Positions 1 through 9,080 of a DNA stretch of 64,000 bases are shown one piece after another. The notes under the pieces are model-generated. The model had not been told where the DNA came from and searched no databases. It was given only the letters and a program-made list of their open reading frames with translations. This DNA is from an uncultured Bacteroidia bacterium (GTDB taxonomy: Bacteria > Bacteroidota > Bacteroidia > Bacteroidales > UBA932): positions 49,433-113,432 of the forward strand of contig CACXPG010000012.1 of assembly GCA_902769525.1 (NCBI GenBank). Direction: 5' to 3'. A program made the position numbers and the translations under genes. Positions within the stretch are counted from its first letter, which is position 1, and every line of letters begins with the position of its first letter.

Positions 1-2068
1 ATGTCAACTGGTTATTCTGCACCCAAAGTGTCTTCAAATTAACTTTTGCCCCCAACAAAGTGGTGAAAGAAATTGATGCCAGCTGGTTATTCTGGGCCTT
101 CAACTCTACCAGTTTCAGGTTATGACTCACATCCAGACTCGTCAGGCTGTTAAACTCGCAAGACAAGACAATCAAGTAAGTATTTGTCGTAACGTCCAGT
201 GTTGTCAAGGAATTCCTGCGGCAATCCAGATCCTCCAATGTGGTGCATCCAGAAACGTTTATAGATGTCATACCATTATATGCAGCATGTAATATCTTCA
301 GGGATGTCATGTCAGAAACATCCAAATCAGTCAACATGTTTGATCCGCAAAGCAGAGTATCCAGAGACGTGCAAGTCTTGATCTCGCTAGTCACATCAAT
401 AGATTGCAATGATGTATTGCCCCTCACATTCAGTAGAGTCAGATTCCTGTTATCCCTGCATACAAGGCTTGTCATTCGGGTATTGCTGCCACAACGCAGC
501 TCTTGAAGAGCAGAGTGATTCCTGATATACAGGAGTTCTAAAAGGTTGGAATCACAGTTCACCTTTACAAGTGCTGTGTTGGCCGTAAGATCCAAAGATG
601 TCAACCTGTTACTGCTTACATCAAGTTCAGTAAGGGCTGTATTGTTGCTCAGGTCAATCGAAGACAGCAAATTGTCACTGCATCTGAGGATGGTCAGGTC
701 AGGACAGGCAGAGAGGTCTATATTCCTGATATGGTTGTTTGAAAAAATAACCGTATTCAGATTAGGGGTGCCTGAAAGATCCAGAGACGAGAGCTGGTTG
801 GATGTAACATTTAAAATGGTCAGAGAACTGTTGCTGCCCAGATTAAGAGAAGACAACTGGTTGCCGGTACAGTAAACCTGCTCGAGAACAGTATTGCTGC
901 TCAAGTCAAGAGATGTCAGCTGATTTCCGTTGCAAAGCAGCGTTTCCAGATGCACAAGGTTGCTTACATCAAGTTCCGTTATCTGGTTCACGTTGCAATC
1001 CAGAGAAGTCAGGTTGACAAAGCATTCGAGTCCCTTCATCGACCTTATCCCCAGATTGCTCACATCCATCGATGTAGGAACCTCAGCCTCGGCGATGCTG
1101 ATATCTCCGTCATCGTCGGAATCAAAATTCTCTACACAGTAAGCCTTGAAGGCGTCGTCATCAAAATCAACATAGGCATTGCTGTAGTCTGGAACAATTG
1201 CTACAGCCTCCATTGTCTCCATCCTGTTGCGCTCGATTGTAAGGCTGTTTGTCGTGGCCACTTCAGAAACGCCTCCAAGAATATCTGTAACCCTTACCTT
1301 GAAACCATTTGCGAATGTGACCGGAGGAACTACCAAGATGAAGTCTGTCGCCTCGGAGCCGGTAAGTCCGATAGGGACAGGCTGCGGGCAAATCAAATTT
1401 ATATAACGGAAAGCTATAGCTGCGCTGCCGTCAAACACAACCGTAGGGTCATCGTCCATAGATGGAGTAATCAAGGCCCTTCCGGCTATCTGCTCTCTGC
1501 CGTTTCCTTCAAGTGTCACTTTTTTAATCTTGATGTTATGGCCATAGAAACGGAATTTGATAAAGCCGCACACATTTTTGAAACTCAGATGATTCTCATC
1601 TCCGTCGCATACTGCAACCATTGTATTGGCGCCATCTCCGAAGGAATTCTCCTTGTAGATCTGTTCATAAGGCAAAACGGTTGTAATCTGTGTGCCGGTG
1701 CTGTTGATCGAGGCAGACCCGAAATATGGATACAGGGCATAGTTGTCAGCCAGGCTGGTTGGAGATGTGGAAGAAGATCCTGATATATAATCGAAGCTTC
1801 CACCGGAGTCTCCGTCATCACCTGTAAAACAGTACAGCTTGTTCTGGGTACTCTTGTTGAAGATGGTAATGCTGTCGTTTGCATTCCAGAGCAGTCTGAG
1901 CTGGTCATCTGCATAGACTTTGGTTCCGGTGCCAGGTGCACCCTCTGTTTCTGCATAGAAAACACTTGTTCCTCCTTCTGCCGGCTGGAGTGCAAGCTCA
2001 GGAGCCTGGTCTTCTTTACTGCATGCAAACAGCATCAAAACGGCTACTGCAAACACAAATCTTTTCAT
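1..2068 (-). CDS. Fimbrillin-like leucine-rich-repeat lipoprotein, 3' end beyond window
   Basis: An open frame of 689 codons starts at the ATG at 2068 and reaches the left edge without a stop, so the gene is partial. The N-terminus MKRFVFAVAVLMLFACSKED is a lipoprotein signal with the lipobox Cys at residue 16. Residues about 25-300 look like the fimbrillin-like domain common on Bacteroidales surface proteins. A canonical 12-residue EF-hand loop, DSDDDGDISIAE, lies at 316-327. From about 335 to the edge there are some 16 leucine-rich repeats of about 21 residues, of the type LxxLxCxxNQLTSLDLSxNT. The likely role is a calcium-stabilised surface or exported binding protein; the ligand is unknown. 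A degenerate TAnnTTTG-like box (TACCTATG) lies upstream. Several open frames on the plus strand over this stretch, one of 277 codons, are antisense shadows. Confidence 0.88.
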   Translation of the reverse strand, partial: MKRFVFAVAVLMLFACSKEDQAPELALQPAEGGTSVFYAETEGAPGTGTKVYADDQLRLLWNANDSITIFNKSTQNKLYCFTGDDGDSGGSFDYISGSSSTSPTSLADNYALYPYFGSASINSTGTQITTVLPYEQIYKENSFGDGANTMVAVCDGDENHLSFKNVCGFIKFRFYGHNIKIKKVTLEGNGREQIAGRALITPSMDDDPTVVFDGSAAIAFRYINLICPQPVPIGLTGSEATDFILVVPPVTFANGFKVRVTDILGGVSEVATTNSLTIERNRMETMEAVAIVPDYSNAYVDFDDDAFKAYCVENFDSDDDGDISIAEAEVPTSMDVSNLGIRSMKGLECFVNLTSLDCNVNQITELDVSNLVHLETLLCNGNQLTSLDLSSNTVLEQVYCTGNQLSSLNLGSNSSLTILNVTSNQLSSLDLSGTPNLNTVIFSNNHIRNIDLSACPDLTILRCSDNLLSSIDLSNNTALTELDVSSNRLTSLDLTANTALVKVNCDSNLLELLYIRNHSALQELRCGSNTRMTSLVCRDNRNLTLLNVRGNTSLQSIDVTSEIKTCTSLDTLLCGSNMLTDLDVSDMTSLKILHAAYNGMTSINVSGCTTLEDLDCRRNSLTTLDVTTNTYLIVLSCEFNSLTSLDVSHNLKLVELKAQNNQLASISFTTLLGAKVNLKTLWVQNNQLT

Positions 2069-2161
2069 ATCGTCTAGTTTTTAATTTGCCACATAGGTAT
2101 ACACGTTTCAAAATTAACGAAAAAATTGAGGAAAATCAAAGATTTTCGGCAATCGAGTTGC

Positions 2162-2169
2162 TATATTTG
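2162..2169 (+). promoter_or_regulatory. Bacteroidetes -7 promoter box
   Basis: TATATTTG matches the TAnnTTTG element of the Bacteroidetes housekeeping sigma factor. It lies 25 bases before the lipoprotein ATG at 2195 and rules out the more upstream in-frame ATG at 2126. Confidence 0.75.
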
Positions 2170-2194
2170 CGCCTGTAACAATATGCAGAGTTCA

Positions 2195-2836
2195 ATGAAA
2201 ACCATAATCGCGATAATGACAATAGCCGCCACTGTGTGTGTCGCTGCCTGCAAAAACAGCAGCACTTCCGGAAAGCAGAACGGCGGCAAAGACAACCCTC
2301 AGCCATCAGTCCTGATAGCCGAAGCCAACACTCCAGAACCAAAGACAATAGACGTTGTGTATATGGCAAACCTGTACTGCAAGGTTACCGATATGGACAA
2401 GGCCAGCATCTTCCTCGGCAAGAAGACTGACTCCCTGTTTATTGTGGAAAAAGACGTGGAGAACAACTACGCGGCGGTTTATGCCCAGACTCAGTACGAG
2501 AACTCGCTGAAATTCTATATGTGGACAGACAAGGACGGGGAGAAGATTCTGGGAGTTAACCTTACTGAATCGGGAGAAAGAGGACACAACAAAAGATCTC
2601 TCCAGTTCTTCACATACGATGCAAATGTGGATCTTGTCGTCCCGTGCAAGAGACTGAACGAAGTCATAACCAACAAGGTAATGTCCATGAGAAGGAACCT
2701 CGCCCTGTTTGTGTTCAGGATTCCTACCGGTCCAGAGGACGAGAACATCACCATGGGCTACTGGGAGAAGAAAGACAAGGAAAAATACAACGAGCTTGTC
2801 TTCGTGTGGGACGGCCACACTTTCAACGTAAACTGA
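2195..2836 (+). CDS. Hypothetical lipoprotein
   Basis: The protein has 213 residues. The start at 2195 gives a clean lipoprotein signal, MKTIIAIMTIAATVCVAAC, with the lipobox Cys at residue 19; an ATG at 2183 is a possible alternative four codons upstream. After a Ser/Gly/Lys-rich linker there is a single mixed alpha/beta domain with no motif I recognise. It is probably anchored facing the periplasm or the outer membrane. The stop codon abuts the stop of the convergent GH84 gene with no spacer. The palindrome ATCGCGAT lies at codons 5-7. The function is unknown. Confidence 0.8.
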   Translation: MKTIIAIMTIAATVCVAACKNSSTSGKQNGGKDNPQPSVLIAEANTPEPKTIDVVYMANLYCKVTDMDKASIFLGKKTDSLFIVEKDVENNYAAVYAQTQYENSLKFYMWTDKDGEKILGVNLTESGERGHNKRSLQFFTYDANVDLVVPCKRLNEVITNKVMSMRRNLALFVFRIPTGPEDENITMGYWEKKDKEKYNELVFVWDGHTFNVN

Positions 2837-4861
2837 TTATTTCGAAGCCTGTTCCCTCAGCCACTGGATGAACGGCATAAGACATTTGGCGGAAGGCTCT
2901 GCGGTGCGTTCCGCCATTTTTATGTGCTCGCCCATTCCACCCAGAATCTCAAAGCGGAAATCTGGATCGTTCTCGTAATCTCTCTGAACCGGTTTCTTGC
3001 CTTCAATCAGCTGGATGGCCTCATCGGTCATAGCCTCAAGTTTCAGAAGCCATGGGCGTATGTCGTTGTAGAACAAGCGGTCAGATTCGCTTGAAGAATC
3101 TTTCATCTTTTTTATCGCGATGCAGGAAGCGTTCACCTTCTTCAATTCACGTAACAAGGCTCCAGGCGCAGGCTTTCCTTTCTCAACAGACTGCTTGTAT
3201 CGCGATACAAGATACTCGAACTGGTCAAAGTCATAGTATCTGAGAGCGGGAATGATCTTCTTCAGGTCTTCCGACCTTTCCGTTCCCACTACCGCAGGAA
3301 GGGCGGCTTCCCAGCTGCGGATGCTGTTGAAGGCGGCGGTGTTCCAGGAATAGTCAGCTGTACTGAAAAGTCCTATCTTGGACAGTTCTCCCTGCTGCAT
3401 AGGGTTTACTATCAGCGTGTTTGCTCCGGTAAGGTATTGCTCCAAAGTTGAGGTGCTGTAGATATGGGTCTCGTCCCTGAAGTTTGTATATGCATCGGCG
3501 ATGAAGAGCTTGGTCATGTCCGCATCGTTGCACAGGTAGTTCCACCACCAGCTGGTGCTTCTTCCCAGCCAGGACTTCACTTTTGCAAGGTCATAGTTAT
3601 TTGGAACAGACCAAACGTTTGCTCCCGTTATGTAAATGTTCACCTTCTCCGGTACAGGAGTCAGGCTCTGGAAGAAGGCCTTTGCCTGGTCTTCGTCCAC
3701 CCAGGAATAGGCATACAGCTGCGGCACATAATGCAGCGGCTTTACCGTATCTGCCGGAGCTGTTCCCGGCTTGTTCCAGCGCTTGTCCATAGTCTGCTGA
3801 AGCAGAGTCAGATTGTCTGCGCACTGCTTTAGTATCTTAGGGTCAGAAGACACTCCCACATCGTCCACAAACACTCCGAACTGCCTTATTCCCAGAGAAT
3901 ACATACTCTCGAACTTTTTCATTATGTGAGGGATGATATCCTTGTCCTTGCCTTCCGCAAAGGCCTTGCCCGGATGGATTGCCCAGATGAAATCTACCTT
4001 GCACTGCCTTGCAGTTTCTGCAATCTCCTTCATCATGTCCTGAGTAAGATACCCTACTCTCTCCTGCTCGGCAGTAATGGATGTCGGATACGGCTCTCCC
4101 CAGTATCTTGAATGGTAAGGATCGCTCTTTGCCCCGTACATATAGGTGTTCAGCTTGTATCTTGCCATGAACTTGAACAGGTCCTTTGTAACAGCCGCAG
4201 AATAAGGCACTCCGTAGTACCCCTCTATTACTCCGCGATGCTTCACGTCTGCATAGTCATAAATCGCCACAGAAAACATTATTCCCTGTTCCAGCATCTG
4301 CTCTAAAGAAGCCAGTCCACAAAAAACAGCATCAGTATTCTCGCCAAGAATAATAACCTGAGCCGCCAAATCTTTAGGGCCTAAAACGTCTGAGTGGTGT
4401 TCATCCAACGCAGCCCTTTCAACAACACACAAAATGTGACGGTCATAACCCAAACTATTAAGAATAAAGCTCTTGTCCAGTTCCAACCGGTCAGCAACTT
4501 TATCAGCCTCTGAACCAGAGTCCACTATGCCCAAATACAAATTTACTCCATCTTTAGAAGGCTCTGCAGATATTACAACTGGATTACCATGCTCAGACAC
4601 AATCTGCACTGCCCTATTCACGGTAAAAGTGTCAACACCATTCCCTGAAACAATTGTTACAAGATCTGCCGTATTAAAATCTGCCATTGCACAAAGCTCA
4701 ACAATTTTTTGAGGCTTGGGGTAAATGCAGTAACTCAAAGTCCTGTCAGTAAAATGGGCTTTGAATGATCGTATCTGCTCTGGAGTCTGAGCCAAAATAC
4801 TGTTTTGCGCAACGAGAGCCATAAGTGTCAATGTCACTATAAGAGCAATATATCTTTTCAT
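2837..4861 (-). CDS. GH84 family beta-N-acetylhexosaminidase (O-GlcNAcase-like)
   Basis: The protein has 674 residues. The ATG at 4861 yields a signal peptide ending near SILAQ at residue 25; an in-frame ATG at 4900 would overlap the recX stop and spoil the signal. Residues about 40-200 match the usual N-terminal alpha/beta domain of bacterial GH84 enzymes. The catalytic barrel begins at HRGVIEGYYG (208-217) and carries the paired catalytic aspartates in GVFVDDVG (333-334), as expected for substrate-assisted cleavage of terminal GlcNAc. It is probably periplasmic and acts on host or dietary glycans. It is the last gene of the rlmN-patatin-recX operon, 28 bases after recX. The start codon overlaps the palindrome ATCGCGAT. 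Confidence 0.92.
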   Translation of the reverse strand: MKRYIALIVTLTLMALVAQNSILAQTPEQIRSFKAHFTDRTLSYCIYPKPQKIVELCAMADFNTADLVTIVSGNGVDTFTVNRAVQIVSEHGNPVVISAEPSKDGVNLYLGIVDSGSEADKVADRLELDKSFILNSLGYDRHILCVVERAALDEHHSDVLGPKDLAAQVIILGENTDAVFCGLASLEQMLEQGIMFSVAIYDYADVKHRGVIEGYYGVPYSAAVTKDLFKFMARYKLNTYMYGAKSDPYHSRYWGEPYPTSITAEQERVGYLTQDMMKEIAETARQCKVDFIWAIHPGKAFAEGKDKDIIPHIMKKFESMYSLGIRQFGVFVDDVGVSSDPKILKQCADNLTLLQQTMDKRWNKPGTAPADTVKPLHYVPQLYAYSWVDEDQAKAFFQSLTPVPEKVNIYITGANVWSVPNNYDLAKVKSWLGRSTSWWWNYLCNDADMTKLFIADAYTNFRDETHIYSTSTLEQYLTGANTLIVNPMQQGELSKIGLFSTADYSWNTAAFNSIRSWEAALPAVVGTERSEDLKKIIPALRYYDFDQFEYLVSRYKQSVEKGKPAPGALLRELKKVNASCIAIKKMKDSSSESDRLFYNDIRPWLLKLEAMTDEAIQLIEGKKPVQRDYENDPDFRFEILGGMGEHIKMAERTAEPSAKCLMPFIQWLREQASK

Positions 4862-4889
4862 CGCGATAATTATTATCTCAAAGATAATT

Positions 4890-5513
4890 TTAATCACCAT
4901 AGCCCCGTGTAACCCTCTCTATCAAGCTTGAGGGGAAACCTTTTGTCCTGGCATAAGCAATTAAGGATGCTTTTGTCTGGAGAGAAGAGTTTCTGAGTTT
5001 TGTCTGGAGAGCATAGATCTTTCTCAGAAGGGCTGTTTTCTGCTTGTAATAATCTTTCTTCTGCACATCAAGGTCTTTCAGCTGCCGCTCAAGAGATTCA
5101 AGCTTGGATTTGTCTTCGGCTGCTTTCTTTTCGGCTTTCTTTTCCAGGTCTTTGCGCTTTTTGGAAAGAATATCGGTGAGAACTTGAATGGCAAGGTCTT
5201 CTTGTTCGTTAATGGCTTCCTCAGCAATGGATTTGTCAACGCCGGCGTCGCTGAGCCCCCTGAGGATCTTCTCAGGACCCCACTTGGAAAAGCGGAGCTT
5301 GTCACGGGTAAAAGCTTTGGCAAAGCGGGCGTCGTCTATGTATTTGTCTTTCTTTAAAGACGAAATGATTTCTTCGATTTCCTTTTCCTGCTTTTCAGTC
5401 GGGGGAGAATCTTTGGAAAGCCACCGGATGAGCATCTGGCGAGCCTGTCCGGAAGAGATTTCTCTTCTGGAACACTCCGCCATCAAACGTGCCTTGGCCT
5501 GCCGGGAATCCAT
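4890..5513 (-). CDS. recX: RecX family regulator of RecA
   Basis: The protein has 207 residues. The N-terminal half shows the RecX three-helix repeat pattern: RREISSGQARQMLIRW, then YIDDARFAKAFTRDKLRFSKWGPEKI near residues 58-82, and then LSDAGVDKSIAEEAI. RecX binds RecA filaments and modulates recombination. The C-terminal half is a lysine/glutamate-rich coiled-coil stretch followed by another short helical repeat (FPSSLIERV). The gene starts 3 bases after the patatin stop, so it is translated from the rlmN operon and not from the recA operon that lies divergently about 3.5 kb away. Confidence 0.88.
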   Translation of the reverse strand: MDSRQAKARLMAECSRREISSGQARQMLIRWLSKDSPPTEKQEKEIEEIISSLKKDKYIDDARFAKAFTRDKLRFSKWGPEKILRGLSDAGVDKSIAEEAINEQEDLAIQVLTDILSKKRKDLEKKAEKKAAEDKSKLESLERQLKDLDVQKKDYYKQKTALLRKIYALQTKLRNSSLQTKASLIAYARTKGFPSSLIERVTRGYGD

Positions 5514-5516
5514 ATC

Positions 5517-7811
5517 CTAGAAGAAATATCCGAAGGACAGATATGCCCCTATCTTCTTCTTGTTGATATCGCTCCAGTGGAGGTTGAATGACAGAGGACC
5601 AAGCTTGGTCTGCATAGAATACTGAGAGCCGATGCCCCAGTAGCCCTTGCGGTCAAAGCTGAGCATCTTGTCCGCACTCTTGCCCGTGCGCAGATAGTTT
5701 ACTATTGCATAGAAGTAATGCTTCTTGCCGACTTTCTTGCGGACATCCACCCTGAATACGGAAACCGAATTGTCAAAGGCGTTGGCATAGTTGATTCCGA
5801 TGAAAGGAATCTGATGCTCGAAGTAACGGCTTGGTTCAGAGCCTCCAATGAAGTTATAGAAAGGAATCTCCATACGGTTGCGGATATTGATTCTCCCATA
5901 GACGTGAGGCTGTACGGCAAAGCCGTTCCGCAACGGGATTATGGTAGAGAAGTCTAACCTGAAAGAAGTGAAAGGCTTGAAATCGTGATGAATTCCCAAC
6001 AGATAGGCAGAGGCGTCTATCTGCAAATAATGGCCGCTTTCAGGGAAGTACCTGCTGTCCCTGGTATCCATTATTGCACGGCCGAATATTGAGAAATAGG
6101 TCTTGGCCCTGATTCTCTCCTCAACATCGCGTTCAGTCATGAACTTGGAGAACTTGAAGTTTTCCATACGGGTTCCAATTCTCGTGTTAAAATTCCTGAA
6201 ATACTTGATGTTGGCGAAAGCCGCCTCCAGGCCCTGGTAGACAAATGCTATGTTGTTCCTGGCTGTTTTGTCGGAATAGATGTTCACGTCTTTCTTGGCA
6301 ATGGTATATTCTACTTCCAGTCGAGGGAAAGTGCGGAACACGTAATCGTAACCTAATTTCAAATACGGGTTCAAGCTCAGGCGGGCTGTTATGTCACCTT
6401 TTGAGCCGTGAAGGGCGGACTGGTTAATCCCAAGTTTTACGAGCATCGCTGCTGCCTCTTCTGTATCGTAACGGGCTCCAATGCTAACTATACTGGAAGC
6501 ACCCTTGATGAACTTGAACCTGAGGTTGTATTCAGGTACACCTGAACTTTCACTTGAGGAAGGGCTCTTAGAGAGTGTATAAGTAATCTGGGAGAAGGCC
6601 TGGGTTCCCGTGAAAAGGGAAAGGGCGTTGTTGATCTGCACACCGCTCACTACGGTATGCTCTTGAAGGCCAGCAAGTTTAAGAAGCCATTCACGGTCCC
6701 AGTCATCCACACCGTCAAGGGTTATGGTTCCTATTTTCAGTCTGGTCTTGTCTATCTCTACAGCCCTGTTCACCAGCTTTTCGTCACGGTTCTCGCCGAT
6801 AAGCTTGGCCAAGGCACGAAGCATCTCGTCTCTATCGTCAGCAGCCTTGTATCCGTTGTACATCAGGGAGTCCACGGCTTCCTTGGTGAAACTCAGAGTA
6901 CCGTATTTGGACACGTCCGGACGGATATAGATATCTGTATTCTTCTGGTTTTCCATAAACCTGTCGTTTCCCATAAGTCCGATGAGCTGCATCAGAACAG
7001 CATCTATGCTCTTCAGGTCCTCTGCCGATGCAAGATCGGACTGAACATCCACTCCGATGACTATGTTGGCTCCCATCTGCCTTGCCACATCAACAGGGAA
7101 GTTGTTGACCACGCCGCCGTCCACGAGCACTTTGCCGTCTATGGTCACCGGAGCGAAGAAGCCCGGTATAGCCATACTGGCTCTCATGCTCAAAGGGAGA
7201 TATCCGTGGTCAAGCACAACCTCGTCTCCAGTAGCAAGGTCGGTGGCTATGCAGGCGAACGGGATAGGAAGGGTCCTGAAATCTATGGAGTCCTGATAAC
7301 CTACAGCCAGACCGTTGAGAAGATTGAGCACATTATTTCCTTTAACGAAGCCGCCAGGAAGGGAGAAGCCTTTCTTCTCTTCCTTTTTCTTTGAAGTTAA
7401 ATTCTCTATGGCAAGAGAAGAAAACGGGATGCTGATAAAGTACTTGTCATCTTCCTGCTTTACGGAGAAGTTCATGTCCTCTCGCTTGATGTTGTCGGAG
7501 AGCAGATATTCCCAGTCCGCATTGGAAATGATGGTATCCATCTGGGCGGAAGTGTAACCCATTGCATACAGGCCTCCTATGAGAGCACCCATAGATGTGC
7601 CCACAACCACGTCGGGGCGGATTCCCACTTCTTCCAGCTTCTTGATGGCGCCAATGTGCGCGGCACCCTTGGCTCCGCCGCCGCAAAGCACGAGTCCCAC
7701 GCTGATTTTCTTCTGCGGTTTTGCGTTCTTTGCACTTTTCTGAGCCGGTACTGTTCCTGCCGCCATCAGGACAACAAGAATCGAAAGCATCAGTTTTTTC
7801 AACTTATCCAT
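5517..7811 (-). CDS. Patatin-like phospholipase with C-terminal outer-membrane barrel
   Basis: The protein has 764 residues and a signal peptide (cleavage near VPAQ, residue 24). The patatin domain shows the oxyanion motif CGGGAKG (43-49), the nucleophile elbow GTSMG (Ser73) and the DGG catalytic aspartate (Asp231), so it should be an active serine lipase or phospholipase. The region from about 345 resembles a POTRA-like linker, followed by a 16-strand-type BamA/surface-antigen barrel ending in the typical aromatic C-terminus SFGYFF. This is the architecture of type Vd (PlpD-like) proteins. Its ATG overlaps the rlmN stop by 8 bases. A second, diverged copy of the same architecture lies at 40224. 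Confidence 0.92.
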   Translation of the reverse strand: MDKLKKLMLSILVVLMAAGTVPAQKSAKNAKPQKKISVGLVLCGGGAKGAAHIGAIKKLEEVGIRPDVVVGTSMGALIGGLYAMGYTSAQMDTIISNADWEYLLSDNIKREDMNFSVKQEDDKYFISIPFSSLAIENLTSKKKEEKKGFSLPGGFVKGNNVLNLLNGLAVGYQDSIDFRTLPIPFACIATDLATGDEVVLDHGYLPLSMRASMAIPGFFAPVTIDGKVLVDGGVVNNFPVDVARQMGANIVIGVDVQSDLASAEDLKSIDAVLMQLIGLMGNDRFMENQKNTDIYIRPDVSKYGTLSFTKEAVDSLMYNGYKAADDRDEMLRALAKLIGENRDEKLVNRAVEIDKTRLKIGTITLDGVDDWDREWLLKLAGLQEHTVVSGVQINNALSLFTGTQAFSQITYTLSKSPSSSESSGVPEYNLRFKFIKGASSIVSIGARYDTEEAAAMLVKLGINQSALHGSKGDITARLSLNPYLKLGYDYVFRTFPRLEVEYTIAKKDVNIYSDKTARNNIAFVYQGLEAAFANIKYFRNFNTRIGTRMENFKFSKFMTERDVEERIRAKTYFSIFGRAIMDTRDSRYFPESGHYLQIDASAYLLGIHHDFKPFTSFRLDFSTIIPLRNGFAVQPHVYGRINIRNRMEIPFYNFIGGSEPSRYFEHQIPFIGINYANAFDNSVSVFRVDVRKKVGKKHYFYAIVNYLRTGKSADKMLSFDRKGYWGIGSQYSMQTKLGPLSFNLHWSDINKKKIGAYLSFGYFF

Positions 7812-8874
7812 AGAAACTAATTGTTTGTTGTGTTGTGTTGTTCTTTTCTTTTCCGCTCAGCATACCGCACGCGGCTTCAATGTCCTGGCCTCTTGACGCC
7901 CTGAGAGTTGCAGTAATGCCCGCGTTGTTGAGCCTGTCCTCGAAAGCCTGCACGGTTTTCATGTCGGAAGGAATGTATTCCGTGTCGCCGATATCGTGGA
8001 ACCTGATGAGGTTTACCCTGCATTCCAGCCCTTTAAGGAGCGAAATCAAGGCATCCGCATGCCTTGGGGTATCGGTAAGGCCCTTGAACATAATGTATTC
8101 GAAACTCACCCTTCTCTGCCCGCTAAAATCGTAGCGGCGGATGATCTTGATGGTTTTCTCCAGAGGGAAGGCGGCCTCGGAAGGCATCAGTGAAAGCCTC
8201 TCCGCGTGGAACGGATTGTGGAGACTTATGGCAAGATGAGCGCGGCTTTCGTCCAGAAACCTCTCCAAAGGAGACTTCTCCTGGCCTTTGACAGCCTTGT
8301 TGACTCCGATGGAACTTACGGTTATCCTCTTCGGGCTCCAGGCGCATCCCCAGTCAGATGTCAGCACTTCTATAGCCCTGAGCACATTGTCCAGATTGTC
8401 AAAAGGCTCCCCCATTCCCATAAAGACCGCATTGGAGAGGTCTTCCGCCTCGTCGATCAGGAAAAACTGGGAAAGAATCTGAGCAGCGTCCAGATTGCCG
8501 TGAAAGCCTTGCCTGCCTGTCATGCAGAAGCGGCAGCCCATCCGGCACCCCGCCTGGGAAGACACGCACAGAGTCTTGCGGTCCCCGTCGGGAATCATCA
8601 CCGCCTCGATGAAATTGCCGCTGAAATCAAAAAGATACTTGCGTGTGCCGTCTTTGCTTAAGGCATATTTGAAATAAGGAACGGCTCCTATCTGGTAATT
8701 CTCCTCCAGAAGCTGACGTGTCTTCAGGGAGAGGTTTGTCATCGCGGAGAATGAAACCGCCCTTTTCTGGTAAAGCCACTGGCATATCTGCTTTGCCGTA
8801 AAGCCGGGAAGTCCCTCCTGAAGGCAGATCTCCTTCAGTTCTTCAAGAGTAAGCCCAAGCAGTTTCGGTTTCAT
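7804..8874 (-). CDS. rlmN: 23S rRNA (A2503-C2) / tRNA methyltransferase RlmN
   Basis: The protein has 356 residues. It is a radical-SAM enzyme that methylates C2 of A2503 in 23S rRNA and A37 of tRNAs. The SAM cluster motif CRMGCRFC gives Cys110, Cys114 and Cys117. The catalytic C-terminal cysteine is in DIEAACGML (about Cys336), and the GEPF substrate motif is present. The ATG at 8874 is the right start: a promoter box sits at 8894-8901, downstream of the longer in-frame start at 9063, which would also add a non-homologous 63-residue extension. This is the first gene of a four-gene operon and is divergent from recA. Confidence 0.96.
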   Translation of the reverse strand: MKPKLLGLTLEELKEICLQEGLPGFTAKQICQWLYQKRAVSFSAMTNLSLKTRQLLEENYQIGAVPYFKYALSKDGTRKYLFDFSGNFIEAVMIPDGDRKTLCVSSQAGCRMGCRFCMTGRQGFHGNLDAAQILSQFFLIDEAEDLSNAVFMGMGEPFDNLDNVLRAIEVLTSDWGCAWSPKRITVSSIGVNKAVKGQEKSPLERFLDESRAHLAISLHNPFHAERLSLMPSEAAFPLEKTIKIIRRYDFSGQRRVSFEYIMFKGLTDTPRHADALISLLKGLECRVNLIRFHDIGDTEYIPSDMKTVQAFEDRLNNAGITATLRASRGQDIEAACGMLSGKEKNNTTQQTISFYG

Positions 8875-8893
8875 TTTTCCGTGCAGTTTGTAA

Positions 8894-8901
8894 CAAAGAT
8901 A
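8894..8901 (-). promoter_or_regulatory. -7 box for the rlmN operon
   Basis: TATCTTTG on the minus strand ends 19 bases before the rlmN ATG, giving a leader of about 15 bases. Confidence 0.75.
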
Positions 8902-9042
8902 GTCTATTAGTTTCAATTCTGGTGAAGGGGAGTTGCATTTGCAGGCAGATTTCAGCAAAAAAGTTTTTTCATTGACAAGAACTGTCAAAACACCGCTGTA
9001 TTTTTGCATCGTGATTAAGGATTGAAAAAACAAAATAAATAC

Positions 9043-9050
9043 TATCTTTG
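9043..9050 (+). promoter_or_regulatory. -7 box for recA
   Basis: TATCTTTG, with a TTG at 9022-9024 about 18 bases upstream as the -33 element. No obvious SOS-type inverted repeat was seen between the box and the ATG. Confidence 0.75.
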
Positions 9051-9080
9051 TAGATACACACAAAACAAAACTTTAAGATT

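Noticed and set aside
950..1783. 277-codon open frame on the plus strand
   Set aside because: It is antisense to the LRR lipoprotein, whose repeat bias keeps the frame open; no promoter, signal or domain pattern.
8875..9063. 63-residue N-terminal extension of RlmN
   Set aside because: The rlmN promoter box lies inside it, and RlmN proteins begin near MKPKLLGLTLEEL.
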